Positions 42,040 through 49,912 of a stretch of 64,000 nt of DNA are shown here, piece after piece (position 1 is the stretch's first letter; each line of letters opens with the position of its first letter). The position numbers and the translations under genes were made by a program. Location of the stretch: NCBI RefSeq assembly GCF_014268805.2, contig NZ_JABWRF020000001.1, positions 372,001-436,000 of the forward strand, in the 5' to 3' direction. Below the pieces are notes generated by a model. The model was not told the origin of the DNA, ran no database searches, and saw only the letters and a program-made list of their open reading frames with translations. The DNA is from Pseudomonas farsensis. GTDB taxonomy: Bacteria; Pseudomonadota; Gammaproteobacteria; Pseudomonadales; Pseudomonadaceae.

Positions 42040-42082
42040 CAGATTAAATCTGACGCCTTTACCATTCGCTGATTTAGATCAG
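42040..42082 (-). promoter_or_regulatory. Candidate ANR-dependent promoter of arcDABC
   Basis: The minus strand has CTGATCTAAATCAG at 42069-42082, an ANR/FNR-type dyad (TTGAT-N4-ATCAA with both outer bases changed). TTTAAT at 42043-42048 fits a -10 element, so the dyad would centre close to -41.5, the class II activator position. A second dyad CAGATTAAATCTG overlaps the -10 (42040-42052). The ribosome site GGAG is 8 bp before the arcD ATG. Confidence 0.7.
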
Positions 42083-42436
42083 GTCATGCCCACATGAAGG
42101 TACGGAAAAATCCTTCATGCGACTCCTGGAGGATGCCGACAGCTCTGCTGCAGGCCTTGTGCGCTGGCACCTCCATGTCTTTCCAAAGCAAACACTCCGT
42201 TTCACCTGCGAACTTTCAAACTAGTCGCTTTTGCCTGTTTCGCAAATTGTTCACTTAAAAACGCGGTGGACTGCGCAAGACCAACATTTATCGGCTAAAA
42301 ACTCGGTAATTACCGCGTTTTTGATAGACGCTATGGCTATCAATACACCCGGTTTGATTGCCATTGGCGCTTGTTATCGCGCCGTTAGTTAACGTGCTGT
42401 TTCAGCGTTATTACAAATAGGCCTCAAGGAGGCGCA
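42083..42436. other. Leader region of the second arcD-like gene
   Basis: No gene is seen. It is A/T-richer than its surroundings. It holds an inverted repeat AAAAACGCGGT (42257-42267) / ACCGCGTTTTT (42312-42322) with 44 bp between arms. The right arm plus its T run resembles half of an intrinsic terminator for plus-strand transcription. AGGAGG at about 42427-42432 is a strong ribosome site for the gene at 42437. Confidence 0.5.
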
Positions 42437-43864
42437 ATGAGCGAACCCGGACATAAACTGCGCCTTGGTGCACTGATCGCGCTGGTGGTCGGCTCGATGA
42501 TCGGTGGCGGCATCTTCTCGTTGCCGCAAAACATGGCCGCACGCGCAGATGTGGGCGCGGTGCTGATCGGCTGGGGTATCACTGCCGTCGGCATGCTGGC
42601 GCTGGCGTTCGTGTTCCAGACCTTGGCCAACCGCAAGCCCGAACTGGACTCGGGGGTGTATGCCTACGCCAAGGCCGGGTTTGGCGACTACATGGGGTTC
42701 TCGTCGGCATGGGGTTACTGGATCAGCGCCTGGATGGGCAATGTCGGTTACTTCGTGCTGTTGTTCAGCACCTTGGGTTTCTACTTTCCGGCTTTTGGCG
42801 AGGGCAACACGCCACTGGCCATCGGCTGCGCCTCGCTGCTGTTGTGGGCGGTGCACTTTCTGGTGCTGCGCGGCATCAAGGAGGCCGCGTTCATCAACCA
42901 GGTGACCACGGTGGCCAAGGTGCTGCCGTTACTGTTGTTCATCGTCATTGCCGCGTTTGCTTTCCGCGCCGATATCTTCACCCGCGATATCTGGGGCTTG
43001 AGCAACCCGCAGTTCGGCAGCGTGCTGGAGCAGGTGCGCAACATGATGCTGGTGACAGTCTTCGTGTTCATCGGCATCGAAGGCGCCAGCGTCTATTCAG
43101 GCCGGGCGCTGCGCCGCTCGGATGTCGGCAAGGCGACGGTGCTGGGGTTCCTCGGGGTGCTGGCGCTGCTGGTGCTGGTCAACGTGCTGTCGCTTGGGGT
43201 AATGACCCAGCCTGAGCTTGCCGGGTTACCGAACCCGTCGCTGGCCTCGGTGCTTGAGCATATCGTCGGGCCGTGGGGGGCGTTGCTGATCAGCATTGGG
43301 CTGGCGGTTTCGTTGCTTGGGGCACTGCTGTCGTGGGCGTTGCTTTGCGCTGAAATTCTGTTCGCTACCGCCCGCGACCGCACCATGCCGCGTTTTCTGG
43401 CCCGCGAGAACGCCAACCACGTACCGGCCAACGCACTATGGCTGACCAACAGCATGATCCAGGTGTTTCTGCTGATTACCTTGGTGTCGGCAGGCACCTA
43501 TACCAGCCTGATCTACCTGGCGTCATCGATGATTCTGGTGCCGTATTTCTGGTCGGCGGCCTATGCGGTGTTGCTGGCGCTGCGCGGTGAAAGCTATGCC
43601 GGCCAGCCAGGTTTGCGCCGCAAGGACCTGCTGGTGGGGCTGGTTGCGTTGCTGTACGCGGTGTGGCTGCTGTATGCAGGCGGGCTCAAGTACGTCTTGC
43701 TGTCGGCGTTGTTGTACGCGCCTGGGGTGATCCTGTTTGCCCGGGCCAGGCATGAGCAGGGGCAGCGTTTGTTTACCGGGTGGGAAAAGCTGATTTTCGC
43801 CCTGGTGCTTGCCGGTGCCGGGGTGGCGGCATATGCGTTGTATAGCGGAGTGCTGAGCCTATAA
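42437..43864 (+). CDS. ArcD-like basic amino acid antiporter (paralogue)
   Basis: This is a second APC-type arginine/ornithine antiporter of 475 aa, the same length as ArcD and largely colinear with it (VVGSMIGGGIFSLPQNMAAR; LANRKPELDSGVYAYAKAGF; about 12 helices). It is transcribed away from the arc operon. Differences are concentrated in loops and the C-terminal third. It may import arginine under other conditions or exchange a related basic amino acid; the sequence does not decide. The name arcE has been used for such paralogues, but I leave the symbol empty. Confidence 0.88.
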   Translation: MSEPGHKLRLGALIALVVGSMIGGGIFSLPQNMAARADVGAVLIGWGITAVGMLALAFVFQTLANRKPELDSGVYAYAKAGFGDYMGFSSAWGYWISAWMGNVGYFVLLFSTLGFYFPAFGEGNTPLAIGCASLLLWAVHFLVLRGIKEAAFINQVTTVAKVLPLLLFIVIAAFAFRADIFTRDIWGLSNPQFGSVLEQVRNMMLVTVFVFIGIEGASVYSGRALRRSDVGKATVLGFLGVLALLVLVNVLSLGVMTQPELAGLPNPSLASVLEHIVGPWGALLISIGLAVSLLGALLSWALLCAEILFATARDRTMPRFLARENANHVPANALWLTNSMIQVFLLITLVSAGTYTSLIYLASSMILVPYFWSAAYAVLLALRGESYAGQPGLRRKDLLVGLVALLYAVWLLYAGGLKYVLLSALLYAPGVILFARARHEQGQRLFTGWEKLIFALVLAGAGVAAYALYSGVLSL

Positions 43865-43869
43865 GCAGG

Positions 43870-44289
43870 CTATTTGCCAGCGGCTTGGTCGATGCCTGTG
43901 GGGGTGGGTAGTTGTTCCGGGCGCGACCAGATCCACAGGTTACCCAGGGCCATACCGCCGATTGCCAGATACACCGGCCAGCGCAGGCCAAGCACAACCA
44001 GCATGATGCCGGCGCACAGCAGCATGCTCAGGGTGGCGCTGACCTTGGCCCGGCGCTTGATCACCTTGCCATTGCGCCAGTTGTAGATGATCGGCCCGAA
44101 CAACCGGTGGTTCTCCAGCCACGCCGACAGGCGCGGGGAGCTACGTGTCGCGGCCCAGGCGGCCAGCAGAATGAACTCGGTGGTCGGCAAACCAGGGATG
44201 ACGATGGCCACAAGGCCAATGCCCAGGCTCACATAGGCCAGGATCGCATACAGCAGGCGGGACAGTTTCGAGCGGGCTATTCGGGTCAT
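43870..44289 (-). CDS. DUF454/YbaN-family inner-membrane protein
   Basis: The 139-aa protein has hydrophobic segments near residues 15-35, 85-103 and 105-120. The DUF454 signature is LGLVAIVIPGLPTTEF-like (LGIGLVAIVIPGLPTTEFIL), then AAWAATRSSPRLSAWLENHR and FGPIIYNWRNGKVIKRRAK. Function is unknown. Its stop is 5 bp from the stop of the converging arcD-like gene. It lies downstream of hemO; in several bacteria DUF454 genes sit beside heme or iron genes, which is suggestive only. Confidence 0.88.
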   Translation of the reverse strand: MTRIARSKLSRLLYAILAYVSLGIGLVAIVIPGLPTTEFILLAAWAATRSSPRLSAWLENHRLFGPIIYNWRNGKVIKRRAKVSATLSMLLCAGIMLVVLGLRWPVYLAIGGMALGNLWIWSRPEQLPTPTGIDQAAGK

Positions 44290-44339
44290 GGTCTCACTGC
44301 AACAGTGCGGCCCCCCGCTGGGGGCCCGGGTAAAGCGTG

Positions 44340-44933
44340 TCAGGCCAGCGCGGCGTCTGCGGCGTAAGCCGCTTTGAGTAGTTCGGTGAAACGCTCGAAG
44401 GCGGCGACTGCGCCCCGTTCGGCGGCGGCGTCTTCTTCGGCCGACAGCTCCAGGCTGTCGAGAATACGGGTGAACTGTTTCCAGCCTTCAGCGCGGCCAC
44501 CGGCCGGCTCACCGAGGTGACGGGCGCCGAACGTATCGGACAGCTCCAGCGCCACGGCGCGTTTGATCAAAAACGCGGCGCCCAGTTTGGAGCCTTCGGA
44601 GACGAAGATCCAGCCCAGCGCTTCACCCAGGCTTGGGCTGTGCAAGGCGCCGGGGTGTGCGGTGGGCACTTCGGTGCCGAGGTCGGCGAGGTCCAGGCGG
44701 GCCTGGTCGGCGCGGCAGCGCGCTGCCAGGTCCGGGATGATGGCGATCAGTTGCGGGGCGGTGTACAGCGCTTGCAGCTCGGACTGGAACAGGTACTGGG
44801 CGACGACAAAGCGGGCGAAGCTTTCGCGGCTGTCGAAAGGCTTGTGCGACTTCACCAGCGCATCCAGCTCGGTGTGCGGGGCGTGGGTCACCTGGTTGAG
44901 GCGTTGCGAGCGCAGGGTTGGGCGATCGGTCAT
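44340..44933 (-). CDS. hemO: Heme oxygenase, PigA/HemO type
   Basis: It opens imported heme to biliverdin, iron and CO. From ATG 44931-44933 (MTDRPTLRSQRLNQVTHAPH) it is 197 aa. By comparison with P. aeruginosa PigA, the heme-ligand histidine is H20 in HAPHTELDALV. The distal helix and C-terminal EALGWIFVSEGSKLGAAFLI and FGARHLGEPAGGRAEGWK are strongly conserved. It lies downstream of the TonB receptor with composite repeat E between, so uptake and degradation are linked by position. Confidence 0.93.
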   Translation of the reverse strand: MTDRPTLRSQRLNQVTHAPHTELDALVKSHKPFDSRESFARFVVAQYLFQSELQALYTAPQLIAIIPDLAARCRADQARLDLADLGTEVPTAHPGALHSPSLGEALGWIFVSEGSKLGAAFLIKRAVALELSDTFGARHLGEPAGGRAEGWKQFTRILDSLELSAEEDAAAERGAVAAFERFTELLKAAYAADAALA

Positions 44934-45097
44934 GGGTAATCCTTGATTGATAGGGCGTCTAGTGACAAGACGAAGCAGCGGGTCAGGGACAGTAAAAAAA
45001 CCGCCGGCAAAACCGGCGCGAGCCCGGCGATTCTTGATGGTGCGCACATCCTGGGGCCGCTTCGCGACACACAGGGCATGTCAGCGGGGATTTTCCT

Positions 45098-45251
45098 GTG
45101 GGAGATCCTATGGTTCTGTGCAAGCCTGCACCGGCCTCATCGCAGGCTGTCGCCAGCTCCCACAGGATCTGGGCAAGGCCTCAATACTGCGGCTGCGCGC
45201 GATCTCGGTGGGAGCTGGCGACAGCCTGCGATGAGGCCGGTGCAGGTTTGC
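45098..45251. repeat. Composite intergenic repeat E
   Basis: The left arm at 45120-45163 (GCAAGCCTGCACCGGCCTCA onward) and right arm at 45208-45251 form an inverted repeat of about 43 bp with few mismatches. The spacer GGCCTCAATACTGCGGC matches those of C and D. A TGTGGGAGATCCTATGG module lies just outside on the left (45098-45121). It occupies most of the 334-bp gap between hemO and the TonB receptor; no gene is seen there. Confidence 0.85.
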
Positions 45252-45267
45252 AAAGAGCAGATGTAGA

Positions 45268-47856
45268 TCAGATATCCCACACCACATTGACGGCGAAGTT
45301 GCGCCCCGGCATGGTCAGGCGATCAAGGTTGGCCGGTTGGGTCACCGAGGCTTCACCCTGGGCGTCATAGCCGCGCACGTCATCCCACTGCCAGTATTTC
45401 TTGTCGGTCAGGTTGTACAGGCCGGCATTGACGGTGACGTCGTCAGTGACCTTGTAGAAACCGCTCAGGTCGAGCACGCCGTAGCCCGGTGTGCGGAACC
45501 GCTTGCTGCTGCCGTCCGGGGCGAAGAAGCTGGTGTCGTCCACGCGGTCCTTGCGCTTGACCAGGGTCCAGCTCAGCAGGCCGCCGTAAGTCTGCTGTTC
45601 ATAGCCCAGGCCGATCACGGCGGTCAGCGGGTTGACGCTGTTCAGCGGCTCGCCGCTATCGTCGTTGCGGCCCTGGGCGTAGGCCACCGAGCCTTGGGTG
45701 TACAGGCCCGGCAGCGCGCCGAAGTGCTCGAGGTTGAGGCGGCCCTTGGCCTCGGCGCCCTTGATGGTGGCGTGCTTGATGTTGCTGGCCTGGAACTCGG
45801 AGGTCAGGTCGGAGGCCTTGACCGCGTCCTCGTTGATGAAGTCGCGGTACTTGTTATAGAACACTGCCACATCGAAGTTGCCTGCCTCGAAGTTGCCGCG
45901 CAGGCCGGTCTCGTAGCTCTTGCTCTTTTCCGGCTCAAGGTTCGGGTTGGGCACAACGCTGTACCCCAGGGTCGTGTTCTCGAAGCGGCCGTACATAGAC
46001 TTGGCGGTCGGCGTGCGGAAGCCTTCGGCATAGGAGCCGTACCAGGTGTAGTGGTCGTTGAACGCGTAGGTCACGCCGAACTTGGGTGACAAGCGGTGCC
46101 ATTTCTTCGCGGAATCATCGAAATCGGTGGCGCCCGTGGCCAGGCCGGCTTGCACGCCTAGCAGGAATTCGTCGGTCATTTCCGGTTTCAGGTGGGTGTA
46201 GTCATAGCGGGCACCGGGCAGGAAGGTCCAGTTGTTCCAGCGGATTTCATCTTGGGCAAACAGGCTGTAGGTGTTGATGGTCGGGGCGGGGAAATCACTG
46301 ACCGGTGCCTGGCTGTCGCGGGGCAGGACCTGGCCGATGGCAGTGCACAGCCCGCCGACGTTCAGGCAGGTGCCGGTGCCCTGGCGCAGGCCGGTGACTT
46401 TCTCGTGCTTGAGGGTGGTGCCGTAAGTCAGCAGGTGATCGGTGGCGCCAATGCTGAAGGCCTTGTCGAACTGGGCGTCGAGTACCCACTGGCGGTCTTT
46501 GTAGGTGGTCTGACGGTCGCGGAACATCTGCCGCCCGCCAGTGAAATACAGTTCCTCGGTGCGCTGATCGGTCTTGGCGATCTGGTAGTTCAGGCTCCAC
46601 TTCATATGGTCGGCCAGCAGGCTGTCGAGGCCGAACTCCTGGTTGATACCCAGCCGCTCGCGGGTGATGGTGTCGCTGCCCTGGCGCATGCGGTACGAGT
46701 TGAAAGCAGGGAAGCCAGGAACGAATGGCCCGCCCACGGCGTTGAGCAGGTTCTGGTCGCGGTCGTCTTTGTAGTGCTCGTAAGTTAGCCCCAGGCGCGC
46801 GTCATCGGCGTAGTTCCAGCCGAGCTTGGCCAGCACGTTGGTGGTGCGCGCATCGGCCGGGTTGGCCGCGGTGCGCTCAAGGCCGGTGCCGCCGCGTTCA
46901 CCATAGGACTCGGTCTCATGGCCCTTACGTTGGCTCAGGTGCAGCAAACCGTCGAAGTCGCCTTGGCGGCCGGCAACGGTGGCCGAGGTCAGCCAGCTTT
47001 CGTCGGCCGAGCTGTAGCCGGTTTTCAGGCGCGCACCGAGATCCTTGCCGGGCTTGATGATGTCCTCCGGGTCGAGGGTGAAGTAGCTGACGGCGCCGCC
47101 GATGGCATTGCTGCCGTACAGCACCGAAGCCGGGCCGCGCAGAATCTCCACGCGCTTGATGATCTCGGGGTCGACATAGTTGCGCTGTGTCTGGGCGTAA
47201 GGGCCGTAGAAGAAACTGTCAGGAATCGACACCCCATCGACCTGGGTGAGAATGCGTTCACCGTCGATACCGCGAATGTTGTAGCCGTTCAGGCCGCTGC
47301 GCTGGCCGACGCCACCCACCGACACGCCCGGTTCGTAGCGCACCAGTTGCTTGATGGAATTGACGTTCTGCCGGTCGAGCTGTTCGCGGCCCTGAACGCT
47401 GACGGTGCTTGGCACCTGGCTGACGTCCTGGGCACTGCGGGTGGCGCTGACGGTCATCTGTTGCAGGGCGATGACGTTGCCTGCCGTCTGACGCTCCAGC
47501 ACCACATTGCCGTTGCCGATCTTGCGGTAGCCAAGGCCCGTGCCTTGCAACAGGCGCTGTAGTGCCGCTTCCGGCGTGAGCGCGCCGCGTACGCCCGGCG
47601 ACGCTACCCCGTCGGCCAGCTCGGCGCTGAAGCCGACCTGCCAACCGGTCACCGCGCTGAACGCATTGACTGCCGACACCAGCGGCTGTTGGGCAATGGC
47701 GAAGCGGTAGTCGCCCATTCGCGGGCTGTTGGCCTGGGCGGGTTCGGCTGCTGCCGCGGGCAGGCTGCCAGCGGCGCTGGCGAGCAGCGCCAGGGTTAAC
47801 AGCGAAAGCTGGCCGCAACGGGCAGTAATAGACGGGCGGGTTGGACCTGAGGACAT
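45268..47856 (-). CDS. TonB-dependent heme/iron receptor with signalling domain
   Basis: The 862-aa outer-membrane receptor starts MSSGPTRPSITARCGQLSLL with a signal peptide (to about residue 37). An STN secretin-like signalling domain follows (about 55-105), which in FecA-type receptors transmits ligand binding to FecR. Next are a TonB-box region (LQQMTVSATR), the plug (about 140-260, YNIRGIDGERILTQVDGVSI) and a 22-strand barrel. The heme-receptor motif pair is FRTP and NPNLEPEKSKSYE (about 635-670). No histidine lies between them; a tyrosine (GYSVVPNPNL) does. Genes for FecR and the ECF sigma are upstream, hemO downstream. Heme is the likely ligand (HasR/PhuR type). Confidence 0.9.
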   Translation of the reverse strand: MSSGPTRPSITARCGQLSLLTLALLASAAGSLPAAAAEPAQANSPRMGDYRFAIAQQPLVSAVNAFSAVTGWQVGFSAELADGVASPGVRGALTPEAALQRLLQGTGLGYRKIGNGNVVLERQTAGNVIALQQMTVSATRSAQDVSQVPSTVSVQGREQLDRQNVNSIKQLVRYEPGVSVGGVGQRSGLNGYNIRGIDGERILTQVDGVSIPDSFFYGPYAQTQRNYVDPEIIKRVEILRGPASVLYGSNAIGGAVSYFTLDPEDIIKPGKDLGARLKTGYSSADESWLTSATVAGRQGDFDGLLHLSQRKGHETESYGERGGTGLERTAANPADARTTNVLAKLGWNYADDARLGLTYEHYKDDRDQNLLNAVGGPFVPGFPAFNSYRMRQGSDTITRERLGINQEFGLDSLLADHMKWSLNYQIAKTDQRTEELYFTGGRQMFRDRQTTYKDRQWVLDAQFDKAFSIGATDHLLTYGTTLKHEKVTGLRQGTGTCLNVGGLCTAIGQVLPRDSQAPVSDFPAPTINTYSLFAQDEIRWNNWTFLPGARYDYTHLKPEMTDEFLLGVQAGLATGATDFDDSAKKWHRLSPKFGVTYAFNDHYTWYGSYAEGFRTPTAKSMYGRFENTTLGYSVVPNPNLEPEKSKSYETGLRGNFEAGNFDVAVFYNKYRDFINEDAVKASDLTSEFQASNIKHATIKGAEAKGRLNLEHFGALPGLYTQGSVAYAQGRNDDSGEPLNSVNPLTAVIGLGYEQQTYGGLLSWTLVKRKDRVDDTSFFAPDGSSKRFRTPGYGVLDLSGFYKVTDDVTVNAGLYNLTDKKYWQWDDVRGYDAQGEASVTQPANLDRLTMPGRNFAVNVVWDI

Positions 47857-47986
47857 CGAAAGCGCTCCCTGTCACGCAAGGTTATAGGCGTTGGTTGTTC
47901 CCGAATTCGAGGTTTCGAACGAGAATCAGTCGTATTGGCTATAACGAGACGGGCGGGGCGTGGTGATCGCGTAAAAAAACTTTGGG

Positions 47987-48949
47987 TCAGTTGAGAATGA
48001 CCAGTGCGGGGTATTCGTGCAGCTGCGCCGAGGTGATGTGGGCGAGGGCGCGCAGGGTTTGCAGCGGCTGGTCGAGGCGGTAGTTGCCGGTGACGGCCAC
48101 CTGTTCCAGCTGGGCGTTGCGGTTGATGATCCAGCCTGGGTAGTAGCGCTGCAGTTCGGCCAGCACCTGGCTCAGCGGGCAGTTCTCGAACACCAGCCGG
48201 CCATCGACCCAGGCCAGTTCCTGGCGCAGGTCCGGGCGCTGGCGCGGGCCGAAGCCCTGGGGGCCGACGCTGATGCTGTCGCCGGCACTGAGGCGGATGC
48301 GTTGGTCGGTGCTGCCTTGCAGGTCGACATCGCCACGCTGCACCCGCACCTGGGCTTCGCCGTCCAGGTAACGCACGGCAAAGTCGGTGTCGCTCACACG
48401 TGCGCGCAAGGGGCCAGCTTGCACTTCCAGCGGCGGCTGGCCATTGCCGGTCACTTCGAAATACGCCTCGCCTTGCAGCAACCGTGCAACCGGACGGGCG
48501 CCGTGCAGATCGCTGGCAAACGCCGAGTTGGTGTTGAGCAGCACGTTGACGCTGTCGCCCAGTTGCAGGCGCTGGCGCTCGCCGACCACGGTGAGATGGT
48601 CGGCCTGCAGGCGCACCGGCAGGTTGCCGAAGGTGAACAGCCCGACCAGCAACAAGGCGGCGGTGGCCAGCGGTTTCCAGTGGCGGCGTACGCGCCTGCC
48701 GAGCGAGCGGCGGCGGTTGTTGTGCAGCTCTACTGCAGCCTGGCGCAAAGGCGCGCCGTTCCACAGCGCTTCGGCCTCGACATAGGCTTCGGCGTTTTGC
48801 GGCTCTGCGCCCAGCCAATGCTCGAAGGCTTCGGTGTCCTGCTCGCTGGCGCACTGCAGGCGGATCAGCCAGTCCATCGCCTGTTCGCGGGCACGGGCGC
48901 GGGCTTGCGGCTCGGCAGGTGTCGGGCGAGAGGAGGGCTGGTCAGTCAC
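47987..48949 (-). CDS. FecR-family anti-sigma/signal transducer
   Basis: This inner-membrane regulator takes the signal from the receptor's STN domain and controls the ECF sigma factor encoded just upstream. The 320-aa protein has an N-terminal DUF4880-type cytoplasmic region (AREQAMDWLIRLQCASEQDT, about residues 18-60) and one membrane helix (about 92-110, PLATAALLLVGLFTFGN). The periplasmic FecR domain includes ERQRLQLGDSVNVLLNTNS and GEAYFEVTGNGQPPLEV. The C-terminal STN-like half ends LPLSQVL-type (ENCPLSQVLAELQRYYPG). It is 130 bp ahead of the receptor and 79 bp after the sigma gene. Confidence 0.93.
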   Translation of the reverse strand: MTDQPSSRPTPAEPQARARAREQAMDWLIRLQCASEQDTEAFEHWLGAEPQNAEAYVEAEALWNGAPLRQAAVELHNNRRRSLGRRVRRHWKPLATAALLLVGLFTFGNLPVRLQADHLTVVGERQRLQLGDSVNVLLNTNSAFASDLHGARPVARLLQGEAYFEVTGNGQPPLEVQAGPLRARVSDTDFAVRYLDGEAQVRVQRGDVDLQGSTDQRIRLSAGDSISVGPQGFGPRQRPDLRQELAWVDGRLVFENCPLSQVLAELQRYYPGWIINRNAQLEQVAVTGNYRLDQPLQTLRALAHITSAQLHEYPALVILN

Positions 48950-49028
48950 GGGGAGTCCTTGGGCAGCATGTGCTGCGCATGATCAGTGCAGGCCCTGCGT
49001 ATGGCAAGGCCTTTGCGGCGCGCGCGGG

Positions 49029-49541
49029 TCACTGGTGACGGTTGGCAACGCCCATGCAGATGGCCATGATCAGTTTCAATTCCTTCTGGACGGTGCTGGC
49101 CGAAACCTTCAGCTGTTCGGCAATTTCCAGGTAGCTGGCGCCGTGCAGGCGGCTCTGGATGAAAATCTGCTGCTGGCGTTCGCTCAACTGGCCGAGGCTG
49201 ATGCTCAGGTGCTTGAGCAGTTGTTCGGCCGCGGCGGCGTCTTCGCTGCTGCCCGCCGGGGCGGCGACGTTGTGCAGCACCTGCTCGGGTAGGTCATCGA
49301 CCAGCAAGCGTGCCTGCACCCGGCGGGCGCGCAGGTGGTCCAGCGCGAGGTTGCGCGCGGTCTGGAAAACGAAAGGTTCGAGGTGCTCGATGGGGCGCTC
49401 GCCCAAGGCGCGGGTGACCCGCAGATAGGTTTCCTGCAGCAGATCCTCGGCGGTGCTCGGGTTGCCCACCATACGTTGCAGGGTGCGCAACAGGCTGAGG
49501 CGCTGGGTGAGGAACACTGAATTGAAGCGAGACTGACTCAC
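49029..49541 (-). CDS. FecI/HasI-type ECF sigma factor
   Basis: This extracytoplasmic-function sigma factor should transcribe the receptor gene. The likely start is GTG 49539-49541 (MSQSRFNSVFLTQRLSLLRT; 170 aa), with AGG 7 bp upstream. Region 2 is RMVGNPSTAEDLLQETYLRV and ARNLALDHLRARR. Region 4 is LSERQQQIFIQSRLHGASYL then IAEQLKVSASTVQKELKL. The Fur-type dyad at 49567-49583 is 26 bp upstream, so iron limitation should switch on the cascade. Related loci are named hasI or fecI. Confidence 0.92.
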   Translation of the reverse strand: MSQSRFNSVFLTQRLSLLRTLQRMVGNPSTAEDLLQETYLRVTRALGERPIEHLEPFVFQTARNLALDHLRARRVQARLLVDDLPEQVLHNVAAPAGSSEDAAAAEQLLKHLSISLGQLSERQQQIFIQSRLHGASYLEIAEQLKVSASTVQKELKLIMAICMGVANRHQ

Positions 49542-49566
49542 GGGGAAACCTGACCGTCCGGGGTTA

Positions 49567-49583
49567 ATGATAATGCTTATCAT
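49567..49583 (-). promoter_or_regulatory. Candidate Fur box of the ECF sigma gene
   Basis: ATGATAATGCTTATCAT is a perfect 7-bp dyad around TGC, closely matching the Fur consensus core (GATAATGATAATCATTATC). It lies immediately upstream of the sigma-factor start. Confidence 0.85.
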
Positions 49584-49669
49584 CCGTAGGCGCGGTCAAG
49601 CGGGAATATGTCACAAAGGGATAATGGTTAAAGCACTCCGCGGGTTCTGGGTGCGCAGTTATGTGCAGA

Positions 49670-49903
49670 GCTGTTGCGGCCTCATCGCAGGCCCTGCTCA
49701 ACCGCACATTGCTGGTTGGACCCAATCCTGTGGGAAATGACAGAGCGTTGTGGCGAGCGGGCTTGTCCCGCGTTGGGCTGCGCAGCAGCCCTGAAAACAA
49801 GGGCTGCTGCGCAGCCCAACGCGGGCAAGCCCGCTCGCCACAAGGAGATATATCTGGCGGGAACAGGCTTGTACAAAACCATAGAATCTCCCACAGGATA
49901 ATT
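49670..49903. repeat. Composite intergenic repeat F
   Basis: It consists of a partial arm (GCGGCCTCATCGCAGG, 49676-49691), the GGATTGGGTCCAACC module inverted relative to repeats A and D (about 49698-49745), a near-perfect 92-nt hairpin at 49750-49841, and the TGTGGGAGATTCTATGG module inverted (to 49897). The right terminal arm is missing. It lies between gap and the Fur-regulated sigma gene; the 371-bp gap holds no gene. Confidence 0.82.
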
Positions 49904-49912
49904 CCGGCCCGG

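Noticed and set aside
42069..42082. The ANR-type dyad as control site for the second arcD-like gene
   Set aside because: It is about 355 bp upstream of that start and is positioned at about -41.5 for the opposite gene, arcD.
47857..47986. An ECF sigma promoter between fecR and the receptor gene
   Set aside because: A GAAAC...CAACG pair could be fitted, but the consensus for this sigma subclass is too uncertain to call from sequence alone.
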